In this document: piece after piece, positions 6,562 through 7,856 of the stretch
How the letters are laid out: every line of letters starts with the position of its first letter
How positions within the stretch are numbered: the first letter of the stretch is position 1
Assembly: GCA_022823105.1 (NCBI GenBank)
Contig: JAJDXU010000362.1
Location: forward strand, 1-7,856
Direction of reading: 5' to 3'
Length of the DNA: 7,856 nucleotides
DNA from: Dehalococcoidia bacterium
GTDB taxonomy: Bacteria > Chloroflexota > Dehalococcoidia > Lucifugimonadales > UBA3495
Notes under the pieces: model-generated
Database searches by the model: none
Told to the model about the DNA's origin: nothing
The model's input: the letters and a program-made list of their open reading frames with translations, nothing else
Position numbers and translations under genes: made by a program

Positions 6562-6954
6562 TTAATCGGGCGTGCGCTGCAGGAGCGCCGAAAGCCTGTA
6601 TTCCATACCCCATCTGGCCAGCGCGGTCAGTCCAGGCTCTACGTGGTCAATTAACTCCGGTAACATTTTATCCAATGCGGGAGTTTCAAGGATGAAATCA
6701 CGAAGATTTTCCAGAGCGCGGCCGTAATCCCCTCGGTCCATTACATTCAGAACACTGATTCGCAATATAGCCAGATAATCATCCCGACCGAGTATTTCAG
6801 ACAGTTGCATAGCGCGTAAATTCAGGATTCGCACCACATTCCGGTGGATTTGCAGCAGGTCGTTTCTTGTTTCTTGCCAATCTCGCTCACTTTCATGTTG
6901 GTGGTCTGAATTGGCCTCATTTTGGTGGTCTGAATTGGCCTCATTATCTCGCAC
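6562..6954 (-). CDS. Hypothetical protein, 130 aa, overlapping the 56-aa gene upstream
   Basis: I do not recognise a family. The start is GTG 6954, inside the last codons of the upstream 56-aa gene (11-bp overlap, different frame). The ribosome site is weak (GGGGTGG), so translation may be coupled to that gene. Residues 4-19 are two exact NEANSDHQ repeats, created by a 24-bp tandem duplication, and are hydrophilic and probably disordered. From about residue 25 the protein looks globular and mostly helical (DDYLAILRISVLNVMDRGDYGRA, in two parts, then LENLRDFILETPALDKMLPELIDH). It has no membrane segment or signal peptide. Base composition is more AT-rich than the transporter genes, consistent with horizontal acquisition. 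No later ATG gives a sensible shorter start. The core frame looks like real protein; the N-terminus is uncertain. Confidence 0.55.
   Translation of the reverse strand: MRDNEANSDHQNEANSDHQHESERDWQETRNDLLQIHRNVVRILNLRAMQLSEILGRDDYLAILRISVLNVMDRGDYGRALENLRDFILETPALDKMLPELIDHVEPGLTALARWGMEYRLSALLQRTPD
6898..6945. repeat. Perfect 24-bp tandem duplication at a gene overlap
   Basis: Bases 6898-6921 and 6922-6945 are identical; each unit starts TTGGTGGTCTG and ends GGCCTCATT. In the minus frame it encodes NEANSDHQ twice. It abuts the TAA stop (6944-6946) of the 56-aa gene. Multiple short direct repeats of this kind occur in the ends of IS21-family elements, so a relic IS end is possible, but no transposase is present here. 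Confidence 0.85.
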
Positions 6955-7114
6955 CTGCCACCCCAGTGCGCTTCGCTCGTGTCGCTTCGATCTTGGCTAT
7001 CAGGCGATCATTTTCTTCGGCAATTTCCTTACCCAGCATCTCTGAGCGTTTAATCTCATCAGCGTGCTTGGCCAGCAATGCATCCACTTTGGGATCGCCA
7101 GTAACGTACGGCAT
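6944..7114 (-). CDS. Small helical/coiled-coil hypothetical protein, 56 aa
   Basis: ATG 7114 is chosen because AAAGGAG lies 8 nt upstream, an excellent ribosome site. The same frame runs 18 codons further to a TTG at 7168, but that overlaps a promoter -35. The protein MPYVTGDPKVDALLAKHADE... continues as charged helix, roughly residues 9-48, with LLAKHADEIKRSEMLGKEI and ENDRLIAKIEATRAK suggesting a short coiled coil. It has no membrane segment. It is followed with an 11-bp overlap by the 130-aa gene, so the two probably share one mRNA. The size and overlap resemble toxin-antitoxin pairs, but no such family is recognised and there is no recognisable DNA-binding motif. Function unknown. Confidence 0.65.
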   Translation of the reverse strand: MPYVTGDPKVDALLAKHADEIKRSEMLGKEIAEENDRLIAKIEATRAKRTGVAGAR

Positions 7115-7139
7115 ATAATCATCTCCTTTGGGAGCGTGT

Positions 7140-7168
7140 ATCATACGGTACTGGCGCATAAATAGCAA
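7140..7168 (-). promoter_or_regulatory. Proximal promoter of the 56-aa/130-aa pair
   Basis: On the minus strand TTGCTA (7163-7168) and TATGAT (7140-7145, 5 of 6 matches) are separated by 17 nt. The start site would be near 7133, giving a leader of about 20 nt that just contains the AAAGGAG ribosome site. Confidence 0.5.
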
Positions 7169-7223
7169 TTGTCACTGAGCTATGCAAATTCTAGGATTAC
7201 AGAATAATGCACTGACGATCCAA

Positions 7224-7251
7224 AATATATAACGTTCTGACGCCCTGGCAA
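7224..7251 (-). promoter_or_regulatory. Distal promoter candidate for the 56-aa/130-aa pair
   Basis: On the minus strand TTGCCA (7246-7251, 5 of 6) and TATATT (7224-7229, 5 of 6) are 16 nt apart, starting directly after the stop of the 104-aa gene. It would give a leader of about 100 nt. Whether this or the proximal site is used cannot be decided from sequence. Both argue that the pair is a transcription unit separate from the genes to its right. Confidence 0.4.
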
Positions 7252-7566
7252 TCACGGCCTCCCCATGGAATACCGGTTCAGTATCCCAAGGTACGCCCGC
7301 TGGCCCTCCACCGCAATCGCCGTCCGGTCCGCCAGATACTCTGCCCAAACCGATTGCGTCAGCGCAGTGGCCTTGGCTGACGGCGTGTAGGGATTAGCCG
7401 GATCCAACCCCGCGAACGCCTGCATCCGAGCGCCTATGGACTGCGGGCTGCGTTCCAAGGCAGCGGCCAGCGCCGCCACCTCACGGCTGTCTCGCGCCAC
7501 CTTGCCGCGGTACAGGTGCAGCACCGCCAGGTCCTCGATCCGTTCCCATTTCCTCGCGGGAGGCAT
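7252..7566 (-). CDS. Hypothetical 104-aa protein with HNH-nuclease N-domain-like helical region
   Basis: ATG 7566 is chosen because AAGGAG lies 6 nt upstream; the frame stays open 59 codons further, but that part overlaps the 79-codon gene and has low-quality sequence. Residues 7-56 run W7 ERIEDLAVLHLYRGK ... EVAALAAALERSPQSIGARMQAFAGLDP56. In pattern (W..ED...L.LY, EV..LA..L.RSP.SI..RM..FA.LDP) this resembles the helical domain that precedes HNH nuclease domains in some restriction-type endonucleases. That is recall of a pattern, not a search result. No HNH or other catalytic motif follows; the remaining residues (TALTQSVWAEYLADRTAIAV) look helical. It may be a stand-alone DNA-binding or partner protein, or a remnant of a larger nuclease. 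It lies 43 nt after the 79-codon gene and is probably co-transcribed with it. Confidence 0.65.
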   Translation of the reverse strand: MPPARKWERIEDLAVLHLYRGKVARDSREVAALAAALERSPQSIGARMQAFAGLDPANPYTPSAKATALTQSVWAEYLADRTAIAVEGQRAYLGILNRYSMGRP

Positions 7567-7609
7567 TACAATCTCCTTGGCGGTATCCCCGATTGGCAAT
7601 CCTACCGTT

Positions 7610-7840
7610 TTAGATGCGCTTAAAGGCGTCCATTCCTTCGAGGTTGCTCCAGGGAGCCCGGGCGCGCAGTTCGCCAATAGTCGTATGGGCGTGCTCGGCG
7701 ATATCTTCCAAGGGAATGCGCCACTGAATTCCTTGGCGAGCAAAATAGATTCCTACAGAATGAAGGCTGTGTTCATCATATATGTCGAGTAGAGCATAGG
7801 CGATCGTCTGTCTGATGAATTTAGTGCGTTCACGGGCCAT
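7610..7840 (-). CDS. Hypothetical small protein (5' end uncertain, may run off the window)
   Basis: ATG 7840 gives 76 aa and GTG 7849 gives 79 aa. The frame is open to the window edge at 7856 with no in-frame stop, and neither start has a good ribosome site, so the gene may begin outside. The sequence RERTKFIRQTIAYALLDIYD, then EHSLHSVGIYFARQGIQWRIPLED and IAEHAHTTIGELRARAPW, looks like a compact globular helical protein with no signal peptide or membrane segment. I do not recognise the family. The 104-aa gene begins 43 nt after its stop on the same strand, so the two are probably one operon. Confidence 0.5.
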   Translation of the reverse strand: MARERTKFIRQTIAYALLDIYDEHSLHSVGIYFARQGIQWRIPLEDIAEHAHTTIGELRARAPWSNLEGMDAFKRI

Positions 7841-7856
7841 CCGCTTCACGCACTTG

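Noticed and set aside
6151..6695. Rightward frames of 167 and 70 codons running through the VOC gene end and the palindrome
   Set aside because: They are out of frame with the VOC gene, read through the palindromic repeat (giving the common spurious GAGLKPAPT phrase) and overlap the 130-aa gene antisense.
6944..7114. Toxin-antitoxin assignment for the 56-aa/130-aa pair
   Set aside because: Only the size and overlap suggest it; neither protein shows a known toxin or antitoxin motif.
7567..7743. 59-codon N-terminal extension of the 104-aa protein
   Set aside because: It overlaps the 79-codon gene and the translation is not domain-like; ATG 7566 has AAGGAG at a good distance.

Overview
This window looks like a GC-rich bacterial chromosome. 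The transporter lipoprotein with its Thr/Pro-rich linker, the ACMSD-type amidohydrolase and the dispersed GTAGGGGCGGGTTT palindrome would fit a Chloroflexota genome (Dehalococcoidia/SAR202-like). That placement is an impression from family resemblance and cannot be proved from this stretch. The right end (about 6600-7250) is visibly AT-richer than the rest.

Layout. Positions 1-186 hold the 3' end of a rightward gene for a hendecad-repeat coiled-coil protein with a C-terminal membrane anchor. A strong hairpin at 193-229 separates it from a leftward operon. That operon runs 4233 to 254 and encodes a peptide/nickel-type ABC importer: substrate-binding lipoprotein (2296-4233), DppB-like permease (1215-2174) and DppC-like permease (254-1162). 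No ATPase genes are present. The operon has a good promoter (TTGACA, 17 nt, TAGCAT), a hairpin in its 5' leader and a second hairpin between the binding protein and the first permease. A gene-poor divergent region of about 730 bp (4234-4964) holds this promoter, three copies of GCGATATT and, facing right, a promoter with a perfect TATAAT.

The rightward promoter drives an ACMSD-family metal-dependent amidohydrolase/decarboxylase (4965-5936), followed by a small VOC (glyoxalase/extradiol dioxygenase fold) protein (6068-6463). A perfect 29-nt palindrome at 6487-6515 follows. The divergent importer and the two metalloenzyme-like proteins could form one uptake-and-breakdown locus for a small organic, perhaps aromatic or carboxylated, compound. 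This is inferred from proximity.

The right end carries leftward small genes of unknown function in two groups. One is a 79-codon frame followed by a 104-aa protein whose N-terminal half resembles the helical domain in front of some HNH endonucleases. The other is a 56-aa helical protein overlapping a 130-aa protein, with two candidate promoters upstream and a 24-bp tandem duplication at their junction. No RNA gene, CRISPR array or complete insertion sequence was seen. The most unusual items are the 24-bp duplication at the overlapping gene pair, the structured elements of the importer operon and the 29-nt palindrome; none amounts to a demonstrated new system.
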